From: Euptelea pleiosperma
Taxonomy: Eukaryota > Streptophyta > Magnoliopsida > Ranunculales > Eupteleaceae
NCBI GenBank assembly: GCA_035048495.1
Contig: CM068553.1
Coordinates: 7,743,259-7,807,258 of the forward strand
DNA: 64,000 bases
Direction of reading: 5' to 3'
How positions within the stretch are numbered: the stretch's first letter is position 1; every line of letters starts with the position of its first letter. Below, one piece after another: positions 1 through 11,234 of the stretch. The position numbers were made by a program, and so were the translations under genes. Under the pieces are notes generated by a model, which worked only from the letters and a program-made list of their open reading frames with translations, made no database searches and had not been told where the DNA came from.

Positions 1-41
1 TCTATATTTTGAGACAGCTACAGTGCCATTTTGCTTATTTT

Positions 42-535
42 GGCACGGCATGCTCCAATGGTGCAATGCTATATCTCAATGCTATTTTTGGATTGGAGTC
101 ATTTTCATGCGTTGATTTTAACATGAGAATTTGAGCAATAATTGGGGTTCAAGATCGAAAGGTTTGAAATCACTAATCAGGCAGAGACTTTTGGTTTGTA
201 GGTCCACCTAGGGATTGGCCAAACATCCATACGGTCAGCATCCTCTAAAAAAGTGACATGTGGACTGCTTATCAGCCAATCATATGCTGATTTTAGCCGT
301 GGGATATTGAGCATTATTTGGGGTACAAGATCCAAAGGTGTAAATAGTCCAAAGAGTCAAAACCCAAAAAGCTGCCATAAAGCGCCCATATGCTATCTGT
401 GCCAAATATAGCACAGGATATAGCATATGCTATAATTTAGCATTGAGATAGCACAGCGTTGGAGCACCTGTTTTTGACCCACTGTGCTAAATTTTAGGAT
501 AGCACGGTGGAATAGCATAGCGTTGGAGATGCTCT
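42..535. mobile_element. Small inverted-repeat element with foldback fragment inside
   Basis: Inverted arms near 42-90 and 438-475 share blocks such as tctcaatgcta and gttggagca with their complements. Between them lies a partial copy (about 93-345) of the foldback family seen intact at 26341-26705, recognised by its core atcactaatcagg and the flanking ggtccacctagggattgg. A further related block lies at 490-535. The ends are not sharply defined and no target duplication was found, so this is a nested pair of non-autonomous elements with uncertain borders. Confidence 0.5.
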
Positions 536-1226
536 TAGACAAGATCATATTAGTTCACTTTCTACTACTGAAAGGCACTAAAAGTGAAAGAGGAATATCT
601 AAGTATACATAGTTATGGAAATATGCAGAGAACAGCATGATGAAATAAAAAAAGGGTATTTACTTGCAACACAAATTGGCAAAGTCAACCTAGGACTGTT
701 TTACTTTAATGGAATTCCAGTTAGGGAAACACAGCAGTTGGACAGCCCCCAGACAGTTCAAGAGCATGCTCCTACTATGCAGAAAATTGCAGAACTGCCA
801 TTTGCACATATTATGGTTGCAATGCTGCCCACATACGTAACTCTCTTCAAATTGATGTCATAGACTCATAGGATAGATAGATAGATAGATAGATAGGAGA
901 CAGTTGCCCTAAAAAATTAAGAGGCAGTCTCTTGTCATAACCTCTGTGAAAAGGTCCCTGACCTGGTCGTTCAAATAGAAACTAGGAAGTGAAACTAAGT
1001 CATAGATTCATATGAGGTTACAGTCAACCTCAATATACTTGGTACAACATAAACAGAAGAACTGAAAGCACTTAAAACCATTACTGTCAGAAGCATTTCT
1101 GTTTTCAAGGAGCTAGATGAAGGCCGATATCTATCGGACTTAAATGATAGCAGTGACCAGGGATCAACAACAAGTTCTGTCATTAAATATCTAGGCAACT
1201 CATTGCATGTAGAGTGGATTGAAGCT
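536..1226. other. No gene recognised; GATA microsatellite
   Basis: I see no convincing coding exon here on either strand. The 82-codon open frame at 615-863 resembles nothing I know. A GATA tetranucleotide run occupies about 872-896. The stretch is presumably intergenic or a downstream intron of the SET-domain gene on the minus strand. Confidence 0.4.
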
Positions 1227-1234
1227 GTCAACTC

Positions 1235-1486
1235 CAAGGTTTAAAAAGGACCGTTATAACTTCATAGTAGGCAGGAAATAAAATGGCAGTATAATGGGTC
1301 AAAGAAAGGTCAAATTATTTATTATTTTTTGAGTTCATTTTTCAACAACGTAAATAACGATTAAATAAAGGACAATGGCTGTTGTTTTCAAAATCTGGCC
1401 ATTATAACATTAAACCGTGGAATGTAATGGGGTTGGAGTGTTACTGTTATAAAGGCATCACAAAACATTTTTTTTTTTAAAACATG
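1235..1486. mobile_element. hAT-like MITE, CAAGGTTTAAA family (degenerate)
   Basis: It starts with CAAGGTTTAAA and ends with TTTTAAAACATG, the terminal inverted repeats of the family seen intact at 5224-5643 and 16581-16952. The flanking octamers GTCAACTC and GTCAAGTT match at 6 of 8 positions, consistent with a decayed 8-bp hAT duplication. The interior has lost most of its GTTATAAC motifs. Confidence 0.5.
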
Positions 1487-1681
1487 GTCAAGTTCAAGAA
1501 AGAGCATGTCCCCTGTCGGTGTAAGTATACTCTATACTCCTATTGCATATATTTGATAAGTTAGCTAAATGAGTACAAACATTATTGTTCATATCCTTTT
1601 TGATCATAGCCGTCCAATTTGTGTAACAAATTCAGATTAAACTATGAAATCCAGAAATCAATTTGACATTATAGTTCATAT

Positions 1682-2771
1682 CAAGGAAATAAATTTCGAT
1701 TTCGAGGTTTATTTCGACCAGCCCGGAATTGGAAATATTTCAAGCAGTGTGGAAATAATACATTTTTCATGGAAATGATGGAAATAATGTGGAAATGATG
1801 GAAATATTCTGGAAATGTTTGTGGAAAGTTTGGGAAATGATAAAACAAGCATGAAAACAAACTCATAAGCTATCAAACCAAGATATACAACCATATGTAG
1901 TGTGGAAATGAATGACCATAACGATCTTTAATATGTTGAGGCAGTCATCTTATAGTCAGTCAAGGTATAATTTAATTAGATAACTATTATTCAATTATTT
2001 ATTATAAAAAAATCATAAATCAAGGTATTAACGAATCTTTATTCACTTATATTAATGTCTTAATATTATGTATAATTTTAGAGAACCTATTTACTATTAT
2101 CTTATTACATTTAATTAATTTTTTGAATGTTCAAATAATTTTAGGAAAAAACTTTAACCTAACCAACTTGTAGATGGGCTGAGTAATGCAACACATAATC
2201 AATTTATGCAGAAGCATGGATGGATGTTTAGGGTAAAAACCAATGAAATTGGGGTTTCCCCTAAATTTCAAATTTTCACCCTAAATGATCTTCAATCTGT
2301 GCACAATCAAGTGTAAATGCATCATAGATTTGATGCATTTACACCTAAACTATCTATTTGTAGCAAGAAATGATAGCAAGAAATTTTATACTTAAGTACA
2401 TATCGAATTTTAAAAAAACTCCAAATGGGATTCGAATTATCTTCACGATCAATCCGTGAACCAAGAAATCTACAATGGATTGATCTTTTTTATAAAATAA
2501 ATATATGGAAATGGGTTAAATTGATCAAATATGGGGATTTGTGGTGGTTTTGAGCTCAAATGAGATGTTTTCTACCTTCAATAGAAATGTTTCCATAGAT
2601 TTCGAAACATTTCGACTGAAATAATACCTATTTACACTGTCGATTGATCGAAATTTACTGTTTACGCAAAATATTTCGACTTGTATGGAAACATTTCGTA
2701 TATATATTCTTTCCTTTCGGTAAACTAGAAATAGGAAATATTTCGATAATGTCGCGAAATTTATTTCCTTG
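1682..2771. mobile_element. hAT-like element, 1,090 bp, with perfect 8-bp TSD
   Basis: Terminal inverted repeats CAAGGAAATAAATTTCG (left) and CGAAATTTATTTCCTTG (right) are exact complements. They are flanked by the perfect 8-bp direct repeat GTTCATAT at 1674-1681 and 2772-2779. Eight-bp duplications with CA...TG termini are diagnostic of hAT transposons. No transposase frame is visible, so this is non-autonomous. It lies just beyond exon 5 of the SET-domain gene, probably in its intron. Confidence 0.85.
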
Positions 2772-2839
2772 GTTCATATCCACAAATACTAATATATTTT
2801 CCGATTGATGAAATAAGAGGAATTACCAACTTTACACAC

Positions 2840-3791
2840 CTTTCCGATTCCCCGTCAAGAAGTAGAAGTTCCATTACCAAATCCTTAACTTTATCGTCGT
2901 ACAAAGAATGCAACTTTTTCTTCTGTAACAGAAACCTGTCTTTAATCATATATGCTGTGTAAAACCAAGTTAAACTACTGTAGCAAATGCATGCCAACAA
3001 TGAAAACCAAGTAAATAAAACAAAAATGCAGACAACTTAGCCGCCGAGTTTCTCCCAATTCAACCGATAATTTAACCACAGATGCAATTGTCAAAGTGTT
3101 CACCTGCAATTCAGTTGCTCGATACAATGTCGTCCCCTTTAGCTCCGAGAGCTCATCGTCGGTAAACCAAAGTGGATTCCCAAAAGTGGTCGGAAGCAAA
3201 TCAAGGTACCTATGGCATTAATTAATTCCTCAAGTATCAAGTTCAGCCAGACAAACCAAACATATCGAAAAAAGGAACCAAATGCTAACTTACGGCTTCC
3301 ACGATGAATTCTTCCGAAGACGTTCCACAGTTAGGAACAAATTCATCAAGAACCGGTCATCTACTTCTCCTTCTTCAAACATCGCTCTACATTTAGGTCC
3401 TAAAGAAGGATCTTGCAGTACTCTCATTGGAGTAATCGCTAAATCTAGAGGAACAACTAGTAGAATTCCTGAAAATTTACGTTTATAAAACCATCAAATT
3501 GAACGAACAACTAATTTATGTTGGAAATCGATTGAGAAGTAGCGTTACCTTCGCCGTTACCGTTATCGGAGAAAATACCGAATCCTTTCTTGAGACCGCA
3601 ATATTTGATCTTGCAAGCACGTAATTCGACTCTGTTCACCTGGATTCGAGTTCGAAGGTTTTAATAAAAAGTATAAATGTTTTGAAGTTTTTGATCTCGT
3701 GGAGAAGAGAAAATAAACAATATTGGTGAGGAAATGTCACCTGTAACCACTGCAGGAAGCGTTCCAGCTTGGCTTCTTCCTGGCTTTCCAT
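2840..3791 (-). CDS. SDG40: SET-domain lysine methyltransferase, SDG40-like (5' part, five exons)
   Basis: Five exons on the minus strand join in phase: 3741-3791, 3549-3639, 3294-3468, 3104-3209 and 2840-2922. All have GT/AG borders. The ATG at 3789-3791 begins MESQEEAKLERFLQWLQ. The product continues through KGFGIFSDNGNGE, LLVVPLDLAITPMRVLQDP, DDRFL, LLPTTFGNPLWFTDDEL and LYDDKVKDLV. This is the N-terminal part of the SETD3/Rubisco-LSMT-like SET family as I remember it, closest to Arabidopsis SDG40, a protein-lysine methyltransferase using S-adenosylmethionine. About 173 residues are covered, roughly a third of the family length. The catalytic C-terminal half of the SET domain and the Rubisco-LSMT substrate-binding domain are not found at 1-2840, so the gene either continues past the left edge or is truncated. 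A hAT-like element (1682-2771) follows exon 5 closely. Confidence 0.82.
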
Positions 3792-4511
3792 GGCTGTGGA
3801 GCTCAACTTCTTTCGAACCGAGCGGGCTAGCTTCTGTTTTAGGCTTTCTTAAGAGAGTGTATAGTTTGGGTGTTTGAGTGCGTCACTGCGTGTAGCTCTT
3901 TGCGTACGTTAGCGCAATATGCCATTCTAGATTTAACATGCGCCAGAACGGGGTGGACGGGGCCCGGGGATTTGCAATCCAATGTTTAACATTTACCCAA
4001 ACAGCAGCGGTCAAGGAATAATATCACTCAGAAATTTCATTCGTGTTATCTGCCAAATAGACGGTTTCTCTAATCAAGTAGAATTGTCGCTGCAACCAAA
4101 CACCCCCATAATAACCACTCTAAAAACACAAATGATTGTGGCCTTCTAGAGAGAATTGTTAGTCCCATAGTTAGCAAAAGTGAAGCACCGACGACTGCTG
4201 AAAAAAAAACTGATTTTCAAATGTTACCTGTTTGCAGAAATCACTGAAAATAAGTCTTTTAAGGTCTGAAAAAAAGTTTTACCAAACACTATCTAAAATA
4301 ATTTGGGTTATAAAAAAAAAAAAGTTAAAAAACGAGAACATCAAAAGATCGATAAATGAGGACTTCGGGTTTAATATTCAATGTATACACAGATATTCGC
4401 TAACTATGGTTAGTCCTCAGCCCCATAACCCACCTTAAACCAAACGACAGAATCTATCTTATGTGCTGTGTCTAATGAAACTGAGTCATTGCTGCAACCA
4501 AACACCCCCTT
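3792..4511. promoter_or_regulatory. Upstream region of the SET-domain gene
   Basis: This is the 5' flank of the minus-strand gene whose ATG is at 3791. I see no coding exon. A 19-bp direct repeat, gctgcaaccaaacaccccc, lies near 4091 and again near 4491, close to the decayed left end of the hAT-like MITE. It may be an old insertion scar. No promoter element can be assigned with confidence. Confidence 0.35.
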
Positions 4512-4855
4512 TTGGCCATTATAATGAAAATAATGGCCGTTATAACACGGATTCGGACCTCCAACATTACTTTATGTACCATTAAAACGCCCAGAAAATA
4601 ATGGCCGTTGTTTTCCGTTATAACTAAAATAACGACTGTAATTTTCTGGGAAATTTTGTGAAAAAAAATGTCCGTTATTTTTCATTTTTTCCGTTCTTGA
4701 AAATTTGAATTTCAAATTTCAAATTTCAAAAATTGAATTCCAGTGCCATTTTTTCCTCTATTTTCCATTTTTGCCCCGAGCGTTACAATTCGTTATAACA
4801 GAAAGAAAAAAACCGTAACACCCCCAGTCCGTTATAATGGCCCCTTTTAAACCTT
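4512..4855. mobile_element. hAT-like MITE, GTTATAAC subfamily
   Basis: The right end TTTTAAACCTTG and the ordered internal blocks (cgcccagaaaat, gaatttcaaattt, cccccagtccgtta) match the intact copy at 5652-6025 along its length. GTTATAAC palindromes recur inside. The left terminus is eroded and no clear target duplication is seen. Confidence 0.65.
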
Positions 4856-5223
4856 GCACCTCACCATCCAAATTGTGACTCGCACATCACATCATTTACT
4901 GTGCTTGTCAAACTTGCAAACATATCCAAAGTGACAACCATTTTTTTTTCCCTTTTTAAGTGGGTACGGAACTGCATTTCTTTGTGCTTTGAAGTTTGAA
5001 ATCATGCTAATATCCTAGTAACTGAGGTAACAAAGCTGAAAAAGAAAAAGAAAATGTGACCAACGATGCTCAAGAAATTATGACTAACATGACCATAAAA
5101 AACATTAAAGGGCGGCTTTGGCAGCAAAGCTAATGTTACATGGTCAAGACGATTTGTGTTTTTTATTTTTTATTTTTGATTGGTAAGAGACGAGACCCAT
5201 TCAATCTTATGGGTAGAATAAAC

Positions 5224-5643
5224 CAAGGTTTAAAGGAGGCCGTTTTAACGGTTAAACGGACTGGGGGCGTTACCGTTTAAACCGTTTAATCGGTCGTTAA
5301 TACGGATTGAAACTGTCAGGGGAAAAAATGGAATTAAACGGATTTTAACAGTTTTAACGGAAAAAGTGGCGCTGAAATTCAAATTTTGAGATTTGAAAAA
5401 AAAAAAAAAAGGAATTTAACGGATTTAAATGGAAATTAAACGGATTTTAACGGAATTAAACAGTTTTAACGGCCATTGTTTTCACAAAATTTTTCAAAAT
5501 TAAACGGCTGTTTAAACGATTTTAACAGGCATTAAAACCAAAAAAACGGCCGTTTTTTTCAAAACCGATAAAACAGGTTTAAACTGAAACAGGCTTGGGG
5601 CGTTACCGTTTAAACAGTTTAAACGGCCATTTTTAAAACCATG
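5224..5643. mobile_element. hAT-like MITE, GTTTAAAC subfamily, perfect TSD
   Basis: This 420-bp element begins CAAGGTTTAAAGG and ends TTTTAAAACCATG. It is flanked by GAATAAAC at 5216-5223 and 5644-5651, a perfect 8-bp hAT duplication. The interior is an array of ttaacgg and tttaaacgg blocks around an A-rich centre. There is no coding capacity. It has the same layout, in the opposite orientation, as its neighbour at 5652-6025. Confidence 0.85.
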
Positions 5644-5651
5644 GAATAAAC

Positions 5652-6025
5652 CAAGGTTTAAAAAACAGCCGTTATAACGAATATAACGGCCGTTATAACG
5701 AATATAACGGCCGTTATAACGGATTCGAACCTACCCCGTTACGTTATGGACCGTTAAAACGCCCAGAAAATCACGGCCGTTATAACGAAAATAACGACCA
5801 TTATTTTCGAGAAAATTTTGTGAAAGGCCGTTATTTTCGTATTTTCTGTTATATTCCGTTATTTTCCATTTTTGAAATTCAAAATTTAAAATTTAAAATT
5901 CAAAATTTGAATTTCAGCGCCATTTTTTCCATTTTTTTTCCGTTTTTGCCCCTGAGCGTTGTAACGGATAAAACGGTAACGCCCCCAGTCCGTTATACCG
6001 TTATAACGGTCCCCTTTATACCTTG
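5652..6025. mobile_element. hAT-like MITE, GTTATAAC subfamily, adjacent insertion
   Basis: This 374-bp element begins CAAGGTTTAAAAAAC and ends TTTATACCTTG. The octamer GAATAAAC at 5644-5651 and 6026-6033 flanks it. It therefore shares its left duplication with the right duplication of the element at 5224-5643. The two related elements sit side by side, in opposite orientation, at one target. Internal repeats are cgttataacgg instead of the tttaaacgg of its neighbour. Confidence 0.85.
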
Positions 6026-6033
6026 GAATAAAC

Positions 6034-6487
6034 TTCTTTTGTTTTAACTTTCAACTAATACATTCAAGATTGAAAATTTTGCTCCAGGTCCTAAGAAGAA
6101 AAGTCAGAATGAAACACAGCCAGGATTTAGCTTCCATGAGCTTGAAGAAAATTATCAATATGGTATGAAAGTTGGACTTTGGAACTGTCCAAGTTCCATA
6201 CAACTCAGCACACGACAAATCCCCCCATTCATTTGACTTGCTACCTTGCTACCATTAGTAGTAACAACTACTTCTTAGATCAGAAAAGCATCATCATTCA
6301 TCACACTAACGCAATCAAGCCTAGCTGAAACTGGCACCAGGCACCAGTGTTCAGCCCCTCAGATTCAGTTAAATTTGAACAGGTTACATTAGATCACTTT
6401 TTATCAAGTGGTTACACCAATATCTGCACCAAGCTCACCCCTTCACTGGAAGCCCTCTTCATCCTGTATCATCCATCAAAGCACACG
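6034..6487. other. 3' flank of the PEPKR2-like gene
   Basis: This stretch lies downstream of the minus-strand stop codon at 6488-6490 and should include the 3' UTR. I see no further exon and no unambiguous polyadenylation signal. Confidence 0.4.
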
Positions 6488-9400
6488 TCAACAAACAAGG
6501 GAGGATCTAAGAGACGGAGCGCTTGGGAGATGCGTGCATGATGCCCAGCGGATAACCGATTCAGTGACCATGAGATCAAGTTGCTCGAACTCCCCAAGGC
6601 CAATCGTCCGATTCCTCTTGTTGTGGATACCCAATGCCCTAGACCCAGTTGTTCCCCCAACCCTTCGAGTCTCAATCGACTTGTGCTCAGTTGCTCCAAC
6701 CTCATGACCTAAACAAATAGAAGTATCCGGTGGCATGAAGAACTTCCCCAAGCTGGCATCTGCACGACCCAACAGGATAATAGGTTAGATCGGAGTTTGC
6801 AAGCACAAAGTAAACAGGAGGAGAAGTTTGAATACCTCTCCTAATCGCACCAACTGCTGACATGTTGACTGTGAAACTCAATGGGTTGTTCACTTGCTCG
6901 ACTGGTGAACTTGGGCCAAAAAATGCAAAGCTTGGCATCGAAGGAACCGGGAAGAGAATTCCAGGCTGTTTGATTCGCAACAGCTACGGAAAGAAAAGCC
7001 CCCAGGTACCGAGCAAGGTGTGGTAGCATCAACCAGGAAAGAGGAAAATGATGATTTGCAAGTGAATGTAGGTGAATACCCTGGTTGGGCATCACCAGGG
7101 ACAGGAGACTCCGAGCCAAAGCTTACATCCCGATTCCTGGAGATAAAGGGAGTGGAGAAAGTATCATGACTCGAGTCCAAAAGCCCATAACTTAGGTTGT
7201 CGCGTTCACATAATTCTTCCCCCAGCTGGACACAATCCTTCATCCAGGAGTGATCTGCAAATGAGAAGATGAAATGTTATGGAGAAAACTCAAAGAAAAT
7301 GCAGTTGAGAGGCTTCTCAAATCAGGGTTTGAAAGATCAGTCAAGATGACTCTTACGTTGCAACTTGGGCAAGTTGTATGCACTTTCAGATCATACCAAT
7401 GCAAGTCAATTAAGTAAGCAACTCACCCGTCATACTAAACTTCATTTAATGCGGCAATGACTTAGCCTAGTTGTTACTAATTTGTTCGCACTTAAACCGA
7501 GTCATAGTCTCTCAAACACCACATATTAATCCCAATAGCGAGATTAAGGAGTTCATGACAAGCAGGAAGAAAATGTATTACTACTTATGTCAAAAAGAAA
7601 AAAGGGGGAAAATGAAATAAAAATACCTACCCAGACCAGAACAACTAATTTGTATGATTAAACAAAAGGAAAAGGAAAAAAAAAATAGCAAGCAAAGATC
7701 AAGTGAAAGATAAAGAGGTGGGGTTGGAGAAGAGCAACAAGCTTTCACATTTTTTGGTCTAATGTTTACATCTGAACATAGTGTAGTGTTGTGAGGAAGG
7801 GTGTTATGGTGGCTGCTTCCTCTTGCCATTTGTTGGGTATCTTGAGAGAGAGGAATCTCTTAGTGTTCGAATGGAAGGAAGAAGATCTACAAAACATCAT
7901 TCTCAACATCAAGGGATTAATGTTTTTTTGGTCCAAATTTTTTGCTGAGTGCCGGGGGTGTTTCTTTGAAGATTTTGTCTTTTGGTGGGATCTTTTGTGC
8001 TCTAAAGAGGAGGCTTAATGCACAACCGGAATTAGCTCTTATTGTTTTCTTGATCCTTTTGCTTTCTTCGTTTGGGGATGTTATGATTAGATGGTCATCT
8101 CGACTTCTAAACAGTCCTAATGTAATCCATCGGCTTTTCGGCACACAACACACACACACACACATCAATCAAGTTACAATGATAAAGCACCAGAATGCTA
8201 TAGCAGCACAGAAAAAGATTTCCTCTCTATATTTTTCTGAATCTAGTACCTAAATTTTGATTTAGCAGGGTTAGCAACGCAGCGGTACCTAGATCCCTTG
8301 CCATTACAAAATTAAAGCTGAATTTTCAATTTGAACACAATCTAAAAACTAAGAAATCGCCCGAAAAAAAAACATCACCCACACCTCCATGCCCAATGAT
8401 AAAACAGAACCAAAAATTATAAAACAGGCAGATTTGAGAAAGAACAAAAAGAGATGCTAATCAGATAATTACAGAAAGAACGTTTTTTTCTCCCATCATG
8501 TTCGTTAATCAAAGTATAGTTTCAGCATCTCACTGCTACGTAATTTATGATAAATAATTCAGCTTAACAACAGTAATGCCGGGAACATACCTAGAACCTG
8601 CGCAGCGGTAAGCCGTTGAGCAGGATCAGTACAAAGCATTCCAGTGATCAAGTCCTTGGCAGATGCAGATGTGTGATCCCAAGGATCAGATGGAAATCGC
8701 AGATTGGCAGCCCTAACAGCATCGAAGATCCTCGACTTAGTCTTCCCCCAAAAGGGTGGCATCCCGCTGAGAAGAATGTAAAGGATAACCCCAGCACTCC
8801 AGACATCAGCTGCCTGGTTGTAGCCCCCAGCCAATACCTCAGGAGCTATGTAAAATGGACTACCAACAGTCCCATAAAGACTCTGCCCTGTTGAAACAAA
8901 ACCCAAATGCTTACAGGACAATAGAATAAAGTTTAGAAAAAAACACTAAAAATTACAATTATCTGAAAATGAAAATGAAACCCAAGAACTTACCGGGTTT
9001 GATATACGTTGCAAGACCGAAATCTGCCAATTTAATGGGTGAGGATAGGGCCTTTGTGGCCAAGAGAATGTTCTCTGGCTTCAAATCTCTATGAACAACG
9101 CCATTGTCATGACAATACATCACAACCTGCATGAGATGCCTAAAAAGAACCCTGGCCTGAGACTCTGAGAACCTCCCGTGCTTCTCTAACCGATGGAAAA
9201 GCTCCCCGCCGGCACAAAGCTCCATCACTAGATGCACGTAATCCTCATCTTCATAAACTGCCTTCAGATCCACAACATTGGGGTGCCCAGATAACCTTGT
9301 CATTATTTCAATCTCCAGCTTGACGCTACGAAGATCATCCAGGGTGACCAATCTCTCCTTTGCGATGGATTTGCAGGCTAAGACCTCTCCAGTCAACCTA

Positions 9401-9582
9401 TCTGAACACACCCGAATGACCCCGAACTGCCCCCAACCCAATTGCTCTCCCAAAGAATACTGATCTTCTAAATTAGCGATGTGTTCCGAGTCCAAAATCG
9501 TGTCAATAAGGCTCGCTACTCTGTAACAGTTGCAGGGATGGGTCAACAACGCGCTGCTGCTGTTGCTCTTGGCAACAGCCAT
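6488..9582 (-). CDS. PEPKR2: PEPKR2-like calcium/calmodulin-family protein kinase, frameshifted in exon 3
   Basis: Four exons on the minus strand: 8994-9582, 8591-8887, 6836-7254 and 6488-6759. All have GT/AG borders. The kinase domain shows the glycine loop GWGQFG, the lysine of LACKSIAKE, VVHRDLKPENILL, LADFGLA, SPFYIAPEVL and DVWSAGVILY. The last exon ends in ESVIRWASCTHLP and LRSSLVC, as in PEPKR2 proteins as I remember them. The family is related to PEP carboxylase kinase and CDPKs but lacks EF hands. Near 6949-6951 the frame is off by one: the following segment with PSMPSFAFFGPSSPVEQ is in the next frame, and exon 4 joins in phase only if one base is restored. Read as it stands, the protein stops at 6890 after about 416 residues instead of about 525. 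The first in-frame ATG is 9582, but the frame is open upstream to 9774, so an extra N-terminal exon is possible. Confidence 0.85.
7795..8035 (+). pseudogene. LINE 3' fragment in PEPKR2 intron
   Basis: The plus-strand frame carries LRERNLLVFEWKEEDLQ, ILNIKGLMFFWSKFF and GCFFEDFVFWWD. This aligns with the C-terminal tail of the LINE proteins at 62063-62500 (KERNRRIFEGEEKD and later FRGCFFDAFMFRWEE) and 35062-35496. It is a short remnant of an L1-type LINE, antisense to the host gene, in the 1.3-kb second intron. A CA microsatellite lies just beyond at about 8146-8164. Confidence 0.75.
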
Positions 9583-10477
9583 ACCCAATTTACCAAGATC
9601 TCCGCCTCTGCTCTTGCCAAATTGAATTGCCGTATTCCTGTTCTTGATACCCCTTTTCCAACAAATGGGGAAGCTAAGTTTCGAAGTCAAAAACAAAATC
9701 GTTTGGGCAGATACACAATTTACCAAACGTATCCACCGGGTCAAAATCCGAACCAAGCTTCTCAAAACTAGTAGTTAAAGTTTGACAATCGATGCTTATC
9801 GTGAAGAAGACGTGTCTCTGTAAAAACCCTTAAATAACTGAAGATCAAAACCCTAACAGAGCTGAAAGATTCTTCATTCACTGCTGTCCCATCTGGTGCT
9901 GAAATCCAAACAAAATGTTCCAAATCTCAGCGAAAATCCCAAAATCTCTTCTTTTTTGGTGAAATAAGAGGAAAAATGATAATTAAAAACAACCCATTTC
10001 AGAGAATTTCCTTACAAATCATATATCCTGTTCCTTTTTAGAAAACGTATAAGCATTTAAACTCCTCCAGCTCCACCTAATTTCCAGCAAAGAATTTCCC
10101 AAAATTCAGAAAAGGGGCCTGTTCGGAATCCGGATCGCCATTTTTTTATCCAAAAAAAAATTACTGAGCAAAAATACCTTTAATGGCGATCCAAACAGAC
10201 CCTAAGCTTTTGGCCCAAAAACCCCACCAAACAACTTGAAGATAAAAACCTGATTATCCCAAAAACTGCTTGAAATCACCGTAGAGAAGAAGAAAGGTAT
10301 GAGTAAACCCTAGATCATCTTCAAAGAACTAAAACCCAATAACTCAACAGCTAAGAATCCCTAACGAAACCCACCCAGAAAACAACTCACCAGATCTCGA
10401 TTATGCACAGACGTAACAAATTCAAAAAACAAAAAACAAAAACAAATCAAAAACGCACATTTCGAACTCCTCTTAAT

Positions 10478-10508
<31 letters not shown>

Positions 10509-10615
10509 CCTGGAGAGAGAGAGAGAGAGAGAGAGACCTGGAGAGAGACAGTACAGAAAAATTCCGCTGGAGCTCCGCCGCCGCCGCGTGAGCTCCGACC
10601 GGCCATCTAAGGGTT
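9583..10615 (-). promoter_or_regulatory. PEPKR2 leader and promoter-proximal region with CT repeats
   Basis: On the minus strand this region reads as a leader rich in CT dinucleotides ((GA)n at about 10478-10500 and 10513-10536 on the plus strand). Usable splice signals include an acceptor reading tttcag near 9905 and a donor CAG|GT near 10540, so the 5' UTR is probably spliced. A tiny 87-bp inverted-repeat insertion with ggcctgtt and aacagaccc ends lies at about 10117-10203, probably a PIF-like MITE. Pyrimidine-rich leaders are common near plant transcription starts; the exact start is not visible. Confidence 0.45.
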
Positions 10616-11212
10616 CTGTTTTTCTGGTGGTGCAAAACTACTTTTATTATTTTAAAATCTTTATCGGACGCAAAACCCGGGTTTCATTGGGCTTTAATTT
10701 TGTATTCCCGTTATTCTGAGTGGATTTCGTTGAAAAATACTAAAACGCGGAACGTTCTGTTGTTGAGAGATGAGAGTCTTGAGACTCGAGCTTTGGCCTA
10801 TTGCGGCGTTCCTAGGCAAAGTCTTCCCTGAGGACTTTAAATGGAATCAGGAGAAATATTCTAAGGTAGTACTGGGGTACACGGACCCTCTGTCTAAGCT
10901 TATGGGACCCACCTAGAGTTTGATGGACGGTTATGATCATTCAATTGAAAATGATTTTGACGTGGGTCCCTCTGTTCTAGACAAAATAGACTCGATTGTT
11001 TGTGGGTCCAACGGCCAATGCATGTATGCCAAGTGTGTTGTTAGGGTATCCTATACCTAATGGTGTACTTTTAGGATTTTGAGAATGTGTATTGGTTGGG
11101 AAGTTGAAAAATTCCAGCTGTCAACCAAGTTCTACTTAGCTGTACGTGTACGTGTATTACGGGTGACATTGAAACAGAGGCCTATGGGGTCTGTTCTTTT
11201 ACGCAGATTGCA
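10616..11212. other. Intergenic, no gene recognised
   Basis: I see no exon. The segment near 10895-10975 has an imperfect inverted repeat (gggacccacc and gtgggtccc) typical of the foldback remnants common in this window. Confidence 0.35.
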
Positions 11213-11234
11213 GCCTTCTGTATCAAATTTTTTA

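Noticed and set aside
615..863. 82-codon plus-strand open frame
   Set aside because: No family resemblance, no splice context, and a composition like the surrounding non-coding DNA.
9278..9771. Plus-strand ORFs opposite the kinase gene
   Set aside because: Shadow frames of the well-supported PEPKR2 exon 1 on the minus strand.
10361..10635. Overlapping small ORFs on both strands rich in Ser-Leu or Arg-Glu
   Set aside because: They are translations of the GA/CT dinucleotide repeat in the PEPKR2 leader.
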